This document shows, in pieces, positions 1 through 8,629 of a stretch of 64,000 nt of DNA. Below the pieces are notes generated by a model. The model saw only the letters and a list, made by a program, of their open reading frames with translations, was not told the DNA's origin and ran no database searches. The DNA lies in the NCBI GenBank assembly GCA_964565405.1, contig CAZMEW010000001.1, positions 60,624 to 124,623 on the forward strand. Direction: 5' to 3'. A program made the translations under genes and the position numbers. The stretch's first letter is position 1; each line of letters starts with the position of its first letter. This DNA is from UBA922 sp964565405 (lineage in GTDB: Bacteria; Patescibacteriota; Patescibacteriia; Magasanikbacterales; UBA922).

Positions 1-62
1 GAAATAGGTCCGATATGGAATAAAACATCTGGTGCTAATTCTGGAATATGGATTTCCGCCAT
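1..62 (-). CDS. atpB: ATP synthase F0 subunit a, N-terminal fragment
   Basis: Only the first 20 or so codons lie in the window; the gene runs off the left edge. The reverse strand reads ATG then MAEIHIPELAPDVLFHIGPI, which resembles the start of bacterial F0 subunit a, where a short polar head precedes the first membrane helix. The ATG follows the AtpZ-like stop by 3 nt, the usual order atpZ/I-atpB in F-type ATPase operons. The product would form the proton half-channels of the membrane rotor-stator interface. The assignment rests on position and a short N-terminus. Confidence 0.6.
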   Translation of the reverse strand, partial: MAEIHIPELAPDVLFHIGPI

Positions 63-65
63 AGT

Positions 66-341
66 CTACTGTTGGTCATTCTTATTTTTGTCTAATTCTT
101 GGTATCTTTTACCGTATTCTTTTGCTTTCTCGTAGATCATCCTGCCTGAGATCGTTGCAGCAAGCACAAACGCGCTTATCGTAATCCAAGGAGCGTGACC
201 ATATTTTCTCTCTAATAATTGGGCAAGTAGTACTAGAACTACCACCGGAATTGCAATGGTTGCCCCAAAATCTCCTACGATCTGGAGTCCTAACAGTACA
301 TACTCTCGATCACTCGATTTTTTTGGTGTTTGGTTCTCCAT
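66..341 (-). CDS. AtpZ/AtpI-like F0F1 ATPase accessory protein
   Basis: A 91-residue protein with two predicted membrane helices (about residues 23-43 and 52-70) and polar, charged ends. The glycine in the first helix (LGLQIVGDFGATIAIPVVV) and the size fit the AtpZ/AtpI family, which assists c-ring assembly or cation uptake of F-type ATP synthase. It is the first gene of an operon continuing into atpB. A strong promoter (TTGACA-17-TACAAT) places the transcript start only about 8 nt ahead of the ATG. Confidence 0.75.
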   Translation of the reverse strand: MENQTPKKSSDREYVLLGLQIVGDFGATIAIPVVVLVLLAQLLERKYGHAPWITISAFVLAATISGRMIYEKAKEYGKRYQELDKNKNDQQ

Positions 342-355
342 AGAAAGCGCCCTAA

Positions 356-384
356 ATTGTATAGCAAATACTCAGATTTGTCAA
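356..384 (-). promoter_or_regulatory. Sigma70-type promoter of the ATP synthase operon
   Basis: On the minus strand, -35 TTGACA (384-379) and -10 TACAAT (361-356) are separated by exactly 17 nt. The predicted start near 349 leaves an 8-nt leader before the atpZ-like ATG, so translation is close to leaderless. Confidence 0.75.
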
Positions 385-470
385 TACAATTTTGCGTTTA
401 TCCCCACATCTCGGCATCAAACCTAGTCTTCTTAATTACTCTTATACGTTTTTAGGCTCAATAGAGTATA

Positions 471-497
471 AAAAAAGAGCTTTATTCAAGCTCTTTT
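471..497 (-). terminator. Intrinsic terminator after the DUF475 gene
   Basis: A perfect 10-bp stem AAAAGAGCTT/AAGCTCTTTT with a 5-nt loop is followed on the minus strand by a T-run. It lies 22 nt past the stop of the DUF475 gene. Confidence 0.8.
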
Positions 498-518
498 GGT
501 TTAGTCGTAAGCTGTTGT

Positions 519-1451
519 TTATGAGGCTTTTGCTTTCTTCTCTGCCATTCTCATTTCTTTTATCGAGAGGAAGAGGAATAGCCCACCAATAATAATAGTA
601 TTTGCTGGTGCGAGCCACGTAGGGACATGCACATGGAATGCTTCGAGTGCCATAATAGTTCCCAATACACCGATCGAATACATGGCACCATTTTTCAAGT
701 ATGCGTATTTTGAAATGAGGTTGATTCCTTTGATGGTAAATTCTCGAACCACAAATGCTCCGATACCATTTCCAATAAGAATGAGAGGTACAGACATAGT
801 GAATGCAAATGCCCCGATAACCCCATCAATTGAGAATGAAGCATCGAGAATTTCGAGATAGAGAATCTTACTCCACGCACTCATCGTTGAAGTCCCACTC
901 ATGAGTTGCTTTTCTTTCTCTTCAGCATTTCGCTTGAACCCATCGGTCAGGAAGTACGCAGTTGTACCGATTGCAGTCGCGAGCGCGAGCGCTGGATTGG
1001 TTTTGAGTGAGAGCCAGATTACAACAGTAAAGAGGAGTGATGAGAGGAAATAGAACCACATTCCTTGTTTGTGAATAAAATGTTCCACAAGAAATGCATA
1101 TTTCTTTTCTTCTAGAAATAGCCAACCGAGGAATACCATGATCAAATACATCCCACCACCAAGTAATAGTAGTGGACGCGATTCATCGAGTGCTTCTTCG
1201 CTTCCACCTTCTGCAAATGCCATGTGCCATACTTCTCCAAGTCCTGTACCTGGATTTGCAATCCAGATAATCAAGAATGGTAGCACGCCACGGACTACAA
1301 CTACCGCAATGAGGAGTCCCCATACCAAGAATATTTTTCTATACTTTTCTGGAAGAGTTTTGAGTACATGTGCATTGACAATTGCATTATCAATTGAGCT
1401 GATAACTTCGAATACCACGAGACCTAAGATAATCATTATTGCTTCGAGCAT
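519..1451 (-). CDS. DUF475 / TerC-superfamily integral membrane protein
   Basis: A 310-residue polytopic protein with about 8-9 membrane helices. It has the TerC-like acidic signatures inside helices: EVISSIDNAIVNAHVL near residues 15-30 and EILDASFSIDGVIGAF near 200-215. Both are typical of DUF475 (COG2899) proteins, a branch of the TerC/Alx metal-exporter superfamily. A role in metal-ion (perhaps Mn) export is inferred from the superfamily only. The gene stands alone with its own terminator; 50 nt separate its start from the tatD stop upstream. Confidence 0.8.
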   Translation of the reverse strand: MLEAIMIILGLVVFEVISSIDNAIVNAHVLKTLPEKYRKIFLVWGLLIAVVVVRGVLPFLIIWIANPGTGLGEVWHMAFAEGGSEEALDESRPLLLLGGGMYLIMVFLGWLFLEEKKYAFLVEHFIHKQGMWFYFLSSLLFTVVIWLSLKTNPALALATAIGTTAYFLTDGFKRNAEEKEKQLMSGTSTMSAWSKILYLEILDASFSIDGVIGAFAFTMSVPLILIGNGIGAFVVREFTIKGINLISKYAYLKNGAMYSIGVLGTIMALEAFHVHVPTWLAPANTIIIGGLFLFLSIKEMRMAEKKAKAS

Positions 1452-1501
1452 AGTTCGTTGTTATGTCATTCCCATGAAAGCGCGAATGACGTTAAGCAAA
1501 A

Positions 1502-2359
1502 TCACACTTTAATTTTATTGAATAAGTGTACTGTATTTTTGTTGATTTGACTAGTCATCTCAGGAACATCCAATCCTCGAACAACAGCAAACTTCTTGAT
1601 CACTTCTTCAACCATCCACGGTTCTGACTGTTCTCCACGATATGTCTGAGGTGCCAAAAATGGCGCATCAGTCTCAACCAGTATTCTTTCAAGAGGAATA
1701 TTAGTTATTACTTTTTCAAGTTCGAGTTGCGGTTCTGGATTGGTCTTTTTTGGGGGAAATGTGACCACACCAGTAAACCCGAGGTTAAAGCCAAGTGCCA
1801 AATATTCTTCTGCCTGTTTCCAATTTCCCGTATAACAATGCACCACACCACGGATGAGTGATCCTTTTTCTTTTTTAATATCTTGAAGAAGCTCAATCAT
1901 TTCATCATGCGCATCACGAACGTGCATCACGAGTGGCAACTCAAATTCCTCTGCTATATCATAATGTTTTCTAAATACTTCTTTTTGTGCGGATAGTATG
2001 AGTTCTTCTGATTCATCTTTTGGAATATGGAACCGATCGAGTCCTGTTTCCCCTACGCCAATTACTTTTGGATGTTTCGCAAGCTCGCGATAAAATTCTG
2101 GATCAAAATTTTCTCCACGCGACGTAAAATTGGTAGTTTCTTCAAATACATCCACCTCGTGAATCTGAATCGGATGAAGACCGATCGTCGCATACATCCA
2201 ATCATATTGTTCTGCAAGCTCAACTCCTTTTTTGCTCGTACTTTGCTGAGTGCCGACCAAATTCAAAATCATCCCTTTTTCTTTTGAGCGAGCAATTACT
2301 TCGTCTCTATTTTGTTCAAATGCTTTGAAATGTATGTGGCAATGTGTGTCGATCATCAT
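1502..2359 (-). CDS. tatD: TatD family metal-dependent DNase
   Basis: A 285-residue TIM-barrel hydrolase. Metal-binding motifs appear in the expected order: DTHCHIHF at the N-terminus, GETGLD near residue 105, HVRDAHDEM near 150, HCYTGN near 178 and ETDAPFLAP near 230. TatD enzymes are 3'-5' nucleases acting on DNA and RNA ends and on damaged nucleic acid. The ATG overlaps the stop of cvpA by 4 nt, so the two are translationally coupled in an operon with the two small membrane genes and probably metG. Confidence 0.92.
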   Translation of the reverse strand: MMIDTHCHIHFKAFEQNRDEVIARSKEKGMILNLVGTQQSTSKKGVELAEQYDWMYATIGLHPIQIHEVDVFEETTNFTSRGENFDPEFYRELAKHPKVIGVGETGLDRFHIPKDESEELILSAQKEVFRKHYDIAEEFELPLVMHVRDAHDEMIELLQDIKKEKGSLIRGVVHCYTGNWKQAEEYLALGFNLGFTGVVTFPPKKTNPEPQLELEKVITNIPLERILVETDAPFLAPQTYRGEQSEPWMVEEVIKKFAVVRGLDVPEMTSQINKNTVHLFNKIKV

Positions 2360-2889
2360 AATGACTGTTCTATTTTGTCTACGGTTGTTTCTAGTGCACG
2401 TAATGCTTCTGGAAATAGTGGTATGAGTAGAGACGCAAATGCGATTACCGATGGCGCGAACGTTGACCCAAGTATTGCGTCCATTACCTTGTCTCCGAGT
2501 GGGAATTTATCAATAAAATAGAGAGAGATACCAACGGTGAACACTCCTTCTGCAGCACCGACGATCATTCCAAGGAACCGGTTGAGAGCTTTCTTGAATG
2601 GAATAGGAATCAACACTCCTCCAACTTTTCCAATAAGCCAGAACGCAGCACCAATTGCCCGTGTGATAATAAAAAATATTGCGATAAACATGACCACACG
2701 CGAGACATTCTCTCCCCACCCCGTCGTATGTATCAGCCACTGTGCCCCACCCTCGTAATATCTACTCGCAATGTATGTCCCGACTACAGTTCCAAATAGT
2801 GAACCAAGGGTATGGAATAATCCGAACCATAATCCACCGAGGGCGAATATGGCGACGATGATTATGATTATGATGTCGAGGAAATTCAT
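2356..2889 (-). CDS. cvpA: CvpA family membrane protein
   Basis: A 177-residue protein with four predicted helices. The N-terminal NFLDIIIIIIVAIFALGGLWFGLF and the later RFLGMIVGAAEGVFTVGI are the two conserved blocks of CvpA (colicin V production) proteins. The family is linked to envelope integrity and secretion, but its molecular role is unclear. It overlaps tatD by 4 nt on one side and the 110-residue membrane gene by 4 nt on the other. Confidence 0.85.
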   Translation of the reverse strand: MNFLDIIIIIIVAIFALGGLWFGLFHTLGSLFGTVVGTYIASRYYEGGAQWLIHTTGWGENVSRVVMFIAIFFIITRAIGAAFWLIGKVGGVLIPIPFKKALNRFLGMIVGAAEGVFTVGISLYFIDKFPLGDKVMDAILGSTFAPSVIAFASLLIPLFPEALRALETTVDKIEQSL

Positions 2890-3218
2890 AGTTGGGTTAA
2901 CTGCTTGTTAACTTTCTTATTTTTAAGCATCCAAAATATATTTCCAAATATATAAAACATAATTGCAAAGAATAATGCTGGTGCTGAAAGTAAGCAAATA
3001 AAAGTCTGATATACAGCACAGATTTTTCCAATCGTTATTGTAGGTAAATACATGAATACGTAAGTCATGAACGTGCCCAGGTAACACAAAAACATGCTGT
3101 CATTTGCAAAACACATATTTAGTAAGAGAATCACTAATAATCCTCCAATAATGCCAACTGCTGCGCCAATTATTACGAGCCTTACTTGAAATCTTTTAGG
3201 AGGAAAAATTAGTTTCAT
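2886..3218 (-). CDS. Small hypothetical membrane protein (110 aa)
   Basis: No family recognised. It has three predicted membrane helices (about residues 14-36, 45-70 and 75-98) and basic N- and C-termini. It overlaps both neighbours by 4 nt (ATGA-type junctions), so it is translated as part of the metG-cvpA-tatD operon. It resembles its upstream neighbour in size, hydropathy and the N-terminal pattern of basic residues followed by IG-IxxGxxLLxLM, which suggests a diverged tandem duplicate. Confidence 0.6.
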   Translation of the reverse strand: MKLIFPPKRFQVRLVIIGAAVGIIGGLLVILLLNMCFANDSMFLCYLGTFMTYVFMYLPTITIGKICAVYQTFICLLSAPALFFAIMFYIFGNIFWMLKNKKVNKQLTQL

Positions 3219-3550
3219 ATCTTTTGATCACTTTTTTGTACTATTCTGTATAAAGTCCAACCTACTGTAGCTCCAATCGTTGCATTTATTACCGAGAATA
3301 GAATAAGACTTAGCACAATATTATCAACAAATTGAGTTAAAAGAAATGTTGGTGGTAATAAAAGAAGACATCCCATTACATTTTCAGATGTATATCCTCC
3401 GTCATTTGGAATTTCAAACGAGCTTGTACAATAATGCATCAGTCCAAGCAAGACAAAGCCAACAGCAATTCCAATTAGCGCACCACCAACAAGATAGCGG
3501 GATCTTTTTTTAAGTAACACTATTTTAACTTCACCATCTTTTGATTCCAT
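3215..3550 (-). CDS. Small hypothetical membrane protein (111 aa)
   Basis: No family recognised. It has a charged N-terminus (MESKDGEVKIVLLKKRSRY), then helices at about 20-41, 60-78 and 82-104. The loop between helices 1 and 2 has two Cys (positions near 41 and 61) and could lie outside the cell. It sits 11 nt after the metG stop and overlaps the next small membrane gene by 4 nt. The pair may form a two-component membrane assembly; this is inference from layout alone. Confidence 0.6.
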   Translation of the reverse strand: MESKDGEVKIVLLKKRSRYLVGGALIGIAVGFVLLGLMHYCTSSFEIPNDGGYTSENVMGCLLLLPPTFLLTQFVDNIVLSLILFSVINATIGATVGWTLYRIVQKSDQKI

Positions 3551-3561
3551 ATATCTCTTCG

Positions 3562-5091
3562 TTACCTCTTTTCGAGGCGTGGAAACACTGGCTCGCCTTT
3601 CTTAATTTCCTGCCCTACTTGTAGATTTCCCCATTTGGTAATTTCAGATAACACTAACTCTTTTGAGTTTACCCCCAGTGAAACAAGAATTTTTTCTACA
3701 GCAGTTGGGATTAATGGTAGCAATGAAACTCCGAGATGAAATAGTCCTTCAGAAATTTGATACAGATGTCCGTTAATATCTTCTCCCGCTTTTGCTTTTT
3801 CCCATGGCTTATAGGTAGAGATTGCAGTGTCGATTTTTGTCGTCAACTTATTGATATGCTGGATCACTTCATCAAACGAATAATTCTCAAATGAAGAAAT
3901 GTACTCTTTCCAAAATATTTCAACACCAAACATATCTTCAGTATTTTTTTCTGGAACTTTATTATCACAATATTTTTCGAGCATGGTAAGAATTCGGTGT
4001 GTGAGATTTCCGATTCCGTTTGCAAGATGCGCTGTGTAAAATTCTTCGAATCGTGCGTATGAAAAATCTCCATCTTGCGCAGCAGGAATAGCACCGAGCA
4101 GATAATATCGTGTAGCGTCAGTCCCATATTTCTCTACCACCTCACTCGGATCAATCACATTACCCAATGATTTACTAATTTTCTCTCCTTCAACAGTAAC
4201 ATAGCCGTGGATAAAAATTTCAGTTGGCAATGGAATTCCAGCTGAGAGTAGAAATGCTGGCCAGTAGAGCACATGAAATTTACCAATTCCTTTTCCAATC
4301 ACATGTGACACTCGTCTATTCTCATTCTGAACCCAATACGTATCAAACTGTTTTTCGTCGCCACCATATCCAAGCGCCGTAATATAGTTTGACAATGCAT
4401 CAACCCACACGTACATGATCTGCGATTCGTCACTAGGAACTGGTACACCCCAACCATGCGCACGTTCGTGTGAGCGGGAAATACTAAAGTCCTCGAGTCC
4501 GCGGTCGATGAATGCAAGCCACTCGTTCTTGCGAGCTTCTGGATAGATTTTGATAACATTTTTTTCAACTAATTCGCGAAGTTGTTTTGAATAATTACCA
4601 AGTTTGAAAAAATAATTTTCTTCCTCAATTGCTTCAAGCGGTTTCTTGTGTTCTGGACAGAGTCCGTCAACCAGTTCTTCCTCGGTATAAAATGCTTCAC
4701 ACCCGACACAATATAATCCTTTATAAGTCTTTTTATATACATCTTCTTTTTTAAATGATTCCCATAATTTTTTTGCACCATCAAAATGTCTTTTCTCAGT
4801 CGTACGGATAAAGTCGTCGTAAGAAATATCTAGGACTGTTTTAAATTTTTTGAAATGTTCCGCATTGTCTGCTACAAATTTTTCAGTTGATTCTCCTGCT
4901 TTTTCTGCAGCCTGCACATTCTTAAGTGAATTTTCATCAGTTCCGGTCAAAAAAAATACATCACGACCATTGAGTCGTTCAAATCGTGCCCTGGCATCAG
5001 TTTGTACATACTCAAGAGCATGTCCAATGTGTGGTTTGGCATTCACGTATGGTATTGCTGTTGAAATGTAAAATGGTTTTTTTGTCTTCAT
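3562..5091 (-). CDS. metG: Methionine--tRNA ligase
   Basis: A class I aminoacyl-tRNA synthetase of 509 residues that charges tRNA-Met. The signature PHIGHALEY (HIGH) is near residue 20 and KISKSLGN (KMSKS) near 305. A zinc knuckle of the CxxC...CxxH type (CVGCEAFYTEEEL..CPEH) lies near 130-150. The anticodon-binding helical domain fills the C-terminus; there is no extra C-terminal tRNA-binding EMAP-like domain, so this is the short form. It begins 1 nt after the Nudix gene ends, so the two are probably co-transcribed. Confidence 0.95.
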   Translation of the reverse strand: MKTKKPFYISTAIPYVNAKPHIGHALEYVQTDARARFERLNGRDVFFLTGTDENSLKNVQAAEKAGESTEKFVADNAEHFKKFKTVLDISYDDFIRTTEKRHFDGAKKLWESFKKEDVYKKTYKGLYCVGCEAFYTEEELVDGLCPEHKKPLEAIEEENYFFKLGNYSKQLRELVEKNVIKIYPEARKNEWLAFIDRGLEDFSISRSHERAHGWGVPVPSDESQIMYVWVDALSNYITALGYGGDEKQFDTYWVQNENRRVSHVIGKGIGKFHVLYWPAFLLSAGIPLPTEIFIHGYVTVEGEKISKSLGNVIDPSEVVEKYGTDATRYYLLGAIPAAQDGDFSYARFEEFYTAHLANGIGNLTHRILTMLEKYCDNKVPEKNTEDMFGVEIFWKEYISSFENYSFDEVIQHINKLTTKIDTAISTYKPWEKAKAGEDINGHLYQISEGLFHLGVSLLPLIPTAVEKILVSLGVNSKELVLSEITKWGNLQVGQEIKKGEPVFPRLEKR

Positions 5092-5092
5092 A

Positions 5093-5533
5093 TTATTTTT
5101 TTAGCTTTCGATGGAATTCAAATCCTTTTTTAAGTATTTTTGGCATGTTTGCCCACGCGTATTCGAACTTATCAATTTCACTTTCAGTTATCCATGAATA
5201 TTGCATATGTTCGTCACTTAACCGAACTTCATCTACATCATTTTGAATATATCTCACCACTGCCGCTCGTGCTAACCCATCTTCATTATACCAAGTTTCA
5301 AAATCTACTATCCCAATAGTTATAAAATTTTCAAACCCCAATTCTTCTTGCAATTCCCTCTCAAACGCTTCATTACCTTTCTCAGCCTCACCTTCATCAA
5401 TTCTTCCACCAGGTAAGCCCCATTTTTCTGAAAACGTAGTCCCTACACTTGCTTGAAGAATCAAGCATTTATTATCTCTGAACAAAAGAGCTGATTGACT
5501 AATCACAAATTTTTCAAACGGCTTTTTATTCAT
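5093..5533 (-). CDS. NUDIX hydrolase
   Basis: A 146-residue protein with a Nudix box around residues 43-68 (GRIDEGE, then RELQEELGF). In the usual pattern G-x5-E-x7-REUxEExGU the middle spacer is 7 residues; here it is 9, a two-residue insertion ahead of the metal-binding RELQEE. Nudix enzymes cleave nucleoside diphosphates linked to other groups. The substrate cannot be predicted; the EHMQYSWITESEI segment resembles MutT/dATP-type members. It lies between rsmI and metG in a tight minus-strand run. Confidence 0.85.
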   Translation of the reverse strand: MNKKPFEKFVISQSALLFRDNKCLILQASVGTTFSEKWGLPGGRIDEGEAEKGNEAFERELQEELGFENFITIGIVDFETWYNEDGLARAAVVRYIQNDVDEVRLSDEHMQYSWITESEIDKFEYAWANMPKILKKGFEFHRKLKK

Positions 5534-5538
5534 AACTA

Positions 5539-6219
5539 CTATCTTTTTCCTCTCACTACTACGACAAACTCCCCTTTTTCTGAAATATTCATGTCTTTAA
5601 TTTGTTCGATGGTACCTGTATATGTTGTCTCAAATTTTTTTGTCAGCTCTCGACACAAGACCACCTGTCTACTACTTTCCAAAACCTCAGCAAGCTCATC
5701 AATACATTTTTTTATTCTATGGTTTGATTCGTAAAACGCTACGGTATACTCAGCATTCGCTACTTCCTCAAAAAAAGACTTTCTACCTTTCTTATGCGGA
5801 GGAAAACCCAAAAATAAAAACTTATCCGTAGGAAATCCTGAAACAGAAAGCGCTGAAATTACGGCACTTGCACCAGGAATTGGAATAATCTGGCACTCTG
5901 ACAAACTTTCTCGAACTCTTGAAACGAGGATATTTCCTGGATCACTGATCCCAGGTGTTCCCGCATCAGATACGCACGCGAGTTTTTTTCCACTTCGTAA
6001 AAGCTCAATAATTTCGACAATGACCGCTTCAGAGGAATGATGGTGGTAACTCTTGGTTTCTTTCTTCAGATTATATCGAGTGAGTAGATTTGCAGTAACC
6101 CGAGTGTCTTCACACAGAACTAAATCAACAGCCGAAAGTACCTCAAGAGCTCGAGATGAGATATCAGAGAGGTTACCGATGGGCGTTGCGACAATATAGA
6201 GAATTCCAGTTTTTTCCAT
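5539..6219 (-). CDS. rsmI: 16S rRNA (cytidine(1402)-2'-O)-methyltransferase
   Basis: A tetrapyrrole-methylase-fold enzyme that uses SAM to 2'-O-methylate C1402 of 16S rRNA at the decoding centre. Diagnostic motifs are YIVATPIGNLSDIS at the N-terminus, LCEDTR near residue 35, SYHHHSS near 58, and the SAM-site SDAGTPGISDPG near 85. The ATG at 6219 (MEKTGILYIVATPIG) is chosen over one six codons upstream because RsmI proteins start just before this strand. The length of about 226 aa lacks the C-terminal extension of E. coli RsmI. Confidence 0.93.
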   Translation of the reverse strand: MEKTGILYIVATPIGNLSDISSRALEVLSAVDLVLCEDTRVTANLLTRYNLKKETKSYHHHSSEAVIVEIIELLRSGKKLACVSDAGTPGISDPGNILVSRVRESLSECQIIPIPGASAVISALSVSGFPTDKFLFLGFPPHKKGRKSFFEEVANAEYTVAFYESNHRIKKCIDELAEVLESSRQVVLCRELTKKFETTYTGTIEQIKDMNISEKGEFVVVVRGKR

Positions 6220-6300
6220 AGTACAAAGTATCCACATCGTAACAGAAAAATGGCTTCATGTAAACAAAATACCTGCTACATGGAAGTGACGCTTATTTTT

Positions 6301-6309
6301 TGATATACT
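6301..6309 (+). promoter_or_regulatory. Extended -10 promoter of the S11 peptidase gene
   Basis: TGATATACT is an extended -10 (TGnTATACT) with no convincing -35. The predicted start near 6316 coincides with an ATG at 6315 and lies about 20 nt ahead of the ATG at 6336. Confidence 0.55.
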
Positions 6310-6335
6310 TATCCATGTTCGTAATTAACATTCTT

Positions 6336-8618
6336 ATGCAATTATATAAAAAGGCTTTTTTAGGTTTTATTTCGCTTACACTTACCCTCCCGACCCCCCT
6401 TCTTGCCGCAACATTTGATCCTAATTACCTTATCTCTGACGAAGAGTTGCAGAATTATCAGAGCATGAACCGAGAAGATATCCAGGCATTTCTGACTGAC
6501 AAGGGTGGCTATATTGCCAACCTCTCAACACCTGATTTTGAGGGAAATAATCGACCTGTGTCTGATATTATTTATCGATCAGCAATTAATAACAAAATTA
6601 ATCCTAAATACCTCTTGGTTAAACTCCAAAAAGAGCAAAGTCTGATTTCTGAAGAAAGTCCGACCCAAAAACAACTGGATTGGGCAACGGGGTATGGTGT
6701 GTGCGATAGTTGCTCCATGGATGATCCAAGTATCCAGAAATTCAAAGGTCTTGGAACACAGATCGAAAATGCTGCCGGCATTATGCGGTGGTATTATGAT
6801 AATGTGAATTCGCAGGGATGGATTAAAAAACCATCAACTGCATACTTGATTGACGATGTACCTGTCACCCCTGCAAACTATGCGACTGCATTTCTCTACA
6901 CCTACACTCCACATATTCATGGAAATCTCAATTTTTGGAATCTATGGCAACAATGGTTTGACCAAGTATACCCGGATGGATCACTCATTAAGACAGCCGA
7001 TAGTCCTGATGTGTATCTGATAGAAGAAGGACAAAAACGAAAATTTACCACGCTTACAGCACTCACAACACGATTTAACCCTAAATTGATTTTACTTGTT
7101 CCTTCAAGCGAGCTCGCTCGTTACCCCGATGGGCCACAAATTTCTTTACCTAATTATTCGATTGTATTTGATGGTTATAATTATTATCTTCTTGATTATG
7201 ATTACAAACGTCAATTTGCAAACGCACAAGTGGTCAAACAAATTGGCTATAACCCTGATGAAATTATCACAGTTAGCGCAAGTGATCTTGATCCATACAT
7301 CCTCGGAAAGGAAATCAGTGCTGAGACTACTGCCCCGCTCGGTCGTGTAGTTGAGGTAACTGAATCAAAAAATCAATATTTTGTTGAAGATGGGGTAATG
7401 CACCCGATTCTTGATCCGGTTATTCTCAAGGTTAATTTTCCTCACCTAATACTAGAAAAAATTCCCGCTGCACAATTTGCAACTCTCAATCTAAAATTCG
7501 GAGAGCCTGTGCAATTGAAAGATGGAACCGTATTTGGAATCAAGGGATTCAATGAAATCTATGTTGTTGAAAAAGGAACCAAACGACATATAGCAAGCGA
7601 AGACGTGTTCAATGGCCTCGGATATTCGTGGAGTAATATTGTGTGGGTGAGCGAATATGTTGGAATGGCACTTCCAGCTGGCGAACCTATCTATCTAAAA
7701 ACTGATAAATCCTCATCGGGCTCAGGTATTGCGACTACACCTCCTAAAACACAGTCTACGTCAGTTTCGAAAACCGAAACTGCGATACCCGCAAAACAAC
7801 CTGTTGATGATATGGTCAGGACTCCTGCTGACCAGATTTCTTTTATTGGAGAAAAGTTCGATACTGCGATTGAATCCTATGTTGTAGCGGATCCTGATAC
7901 TGGTACTATTGTTGCAGGGAAAAATGTAGACACCGTGCGCCCGCTTGCTTCCCTTTCCAAACTTATGACCGCACATATACTTCTGGATCGTGGAATATCG
8001 CTAAGTGCAAGCACGGTATACTCCGCGGTAAAGCACAGATCTGATTATCATAATTTTAATGTAGCTGAAGGTGATATACTAACGAATAAAGATATTTTAT
8101 ATTCAATGCTTGTTGCGTCAAACAATACCGCAGCTGTCATGCTCACTGATGCTCTCGGATACCGCCAATCTGATTTTGTAACACTCATGAATACCGAAGC
8201 TTCAACGTTAGGCCTCACTCACATGACCTTTGCTGATTCCTATGGTTACAACCCACAAAACCAAGGAACTCCACGTGAAGTGGTAACCCTATTCCGTGAG
8301 GCACTCAAAAGTGATACTATAGCTGCAGCACTTGGTACCAGTAGATATTCGTATACCGAATCAGTAAGTACCGATGGTGTTGTCTCGCACACCGAAGTAC
8401 ACAGTAATGGTTTGCTCAAACGAACACTCCCCTACACCATACTAGCAAGTAAAACTGGATTCTTGTATGAATCGGGTGCATGCCTTATCATACTTGTTGA
8501 GCGACCAAGTGACGGCAAAAAATTCCTTCTTCTCACCATGGGTAATCCCGACTTTGGCTCAGATTCACGATTTGATGAGCCGAATCGATTTGCTTCATGG
8601 GCTCTCAAAAATTTTTAA
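6336..8618 (+). CDS. Composite secreted D-Ala-D-Ala carboxypeptidase-like (S11) protein
   Basis: About 760 residues. A signal peptide (MQLYKKAFLGFISLTLTLPT, cleavage near LLAA) opens the protein. Next comes a roughly 200-residue region with a bacterial lysozyme/glucosaminidase look (NPKYLLVKLQKEQSLI, ATGYGVCD, AAGIMRWYYDN), then three or four repeats of about 60-70 aa built around a YLIEEGQKRKFTT / YFVEDGVMHPI / YVVEKGTKRHIAS motif. The C-terminus is a serine peptidase S11 domain with SLSKLMT (SxxK), SNNTA (SxN) and SKTGFL (KTG). It would trim and possibly cleave peptidoglycan outside the membrane. ATG 6336 gives the cleanest signal peptide; ATG 6315 or TTG 6300 are alternatives. Confidence 0.82.
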   Translation: MQLYKKAFLGFISLTLTLPTPLLAATFDPNYLISDEELQNYQSMNREDIQAFLTDKGGYIANLSTPDFEGNNRPVSDIIYRSAINNKINPKYLLVKLQKEQSLISEESPTQKQLDWATGYGVCDSCSMDDPSIQKFKGLGTQIENAAGIMRWYYDNVNSQGWIKKPSTAYLIDDVPVTPANYATAFLYTYTPHIHGNLNFWNLWQQWFDQVYPDGSLIKTADSPDVYLIEEGQKRKFTTLTALTTRFNPKLILLVPSSELARYPDGPQISLPNYSIVFDGYNYYLLDYDYKRQFANAQVVKQIGYNPDEIITVSASDLDPYILGKEISAETTAPLGRVVEVTESKNQYFVEDGVMHPILDPVILKVNFPHLILEKIPAAQFATLNLKFGEPVQLKDGTVFGIKGFNEIYVVEKGTKRHIASEDVFNGLGYSWSNIVWVSEYVGMALPAGEPIYLKTDKSSSGSGIATTPPKTQSTSVSKTETAIPAKQPVDDMVRTPADQISFIGEKFDTAIESYVVADPDTGTIVAGKNVDTVRPLASLSKLMTAHILLDRGISLSASTVYSAVKHRSDYHNFNVAEGDILTNKDILYSMLVASNNTAAVMLTDALGYRQSDFVTLMNTEASTLGLTHMTFADSYGYNPQNQGTPREVVTLFREALKSDTIAAALGTSRYSYTESVSTDGVVSHTEVHSNGLLKRTLPYTILASKTGFLYESGACLIILVERPSDGKKFLLLTMGNPDFGSDSRFDEPNRFASWALKNF

Positions 8619-8629
8619 TCACGACGTAT

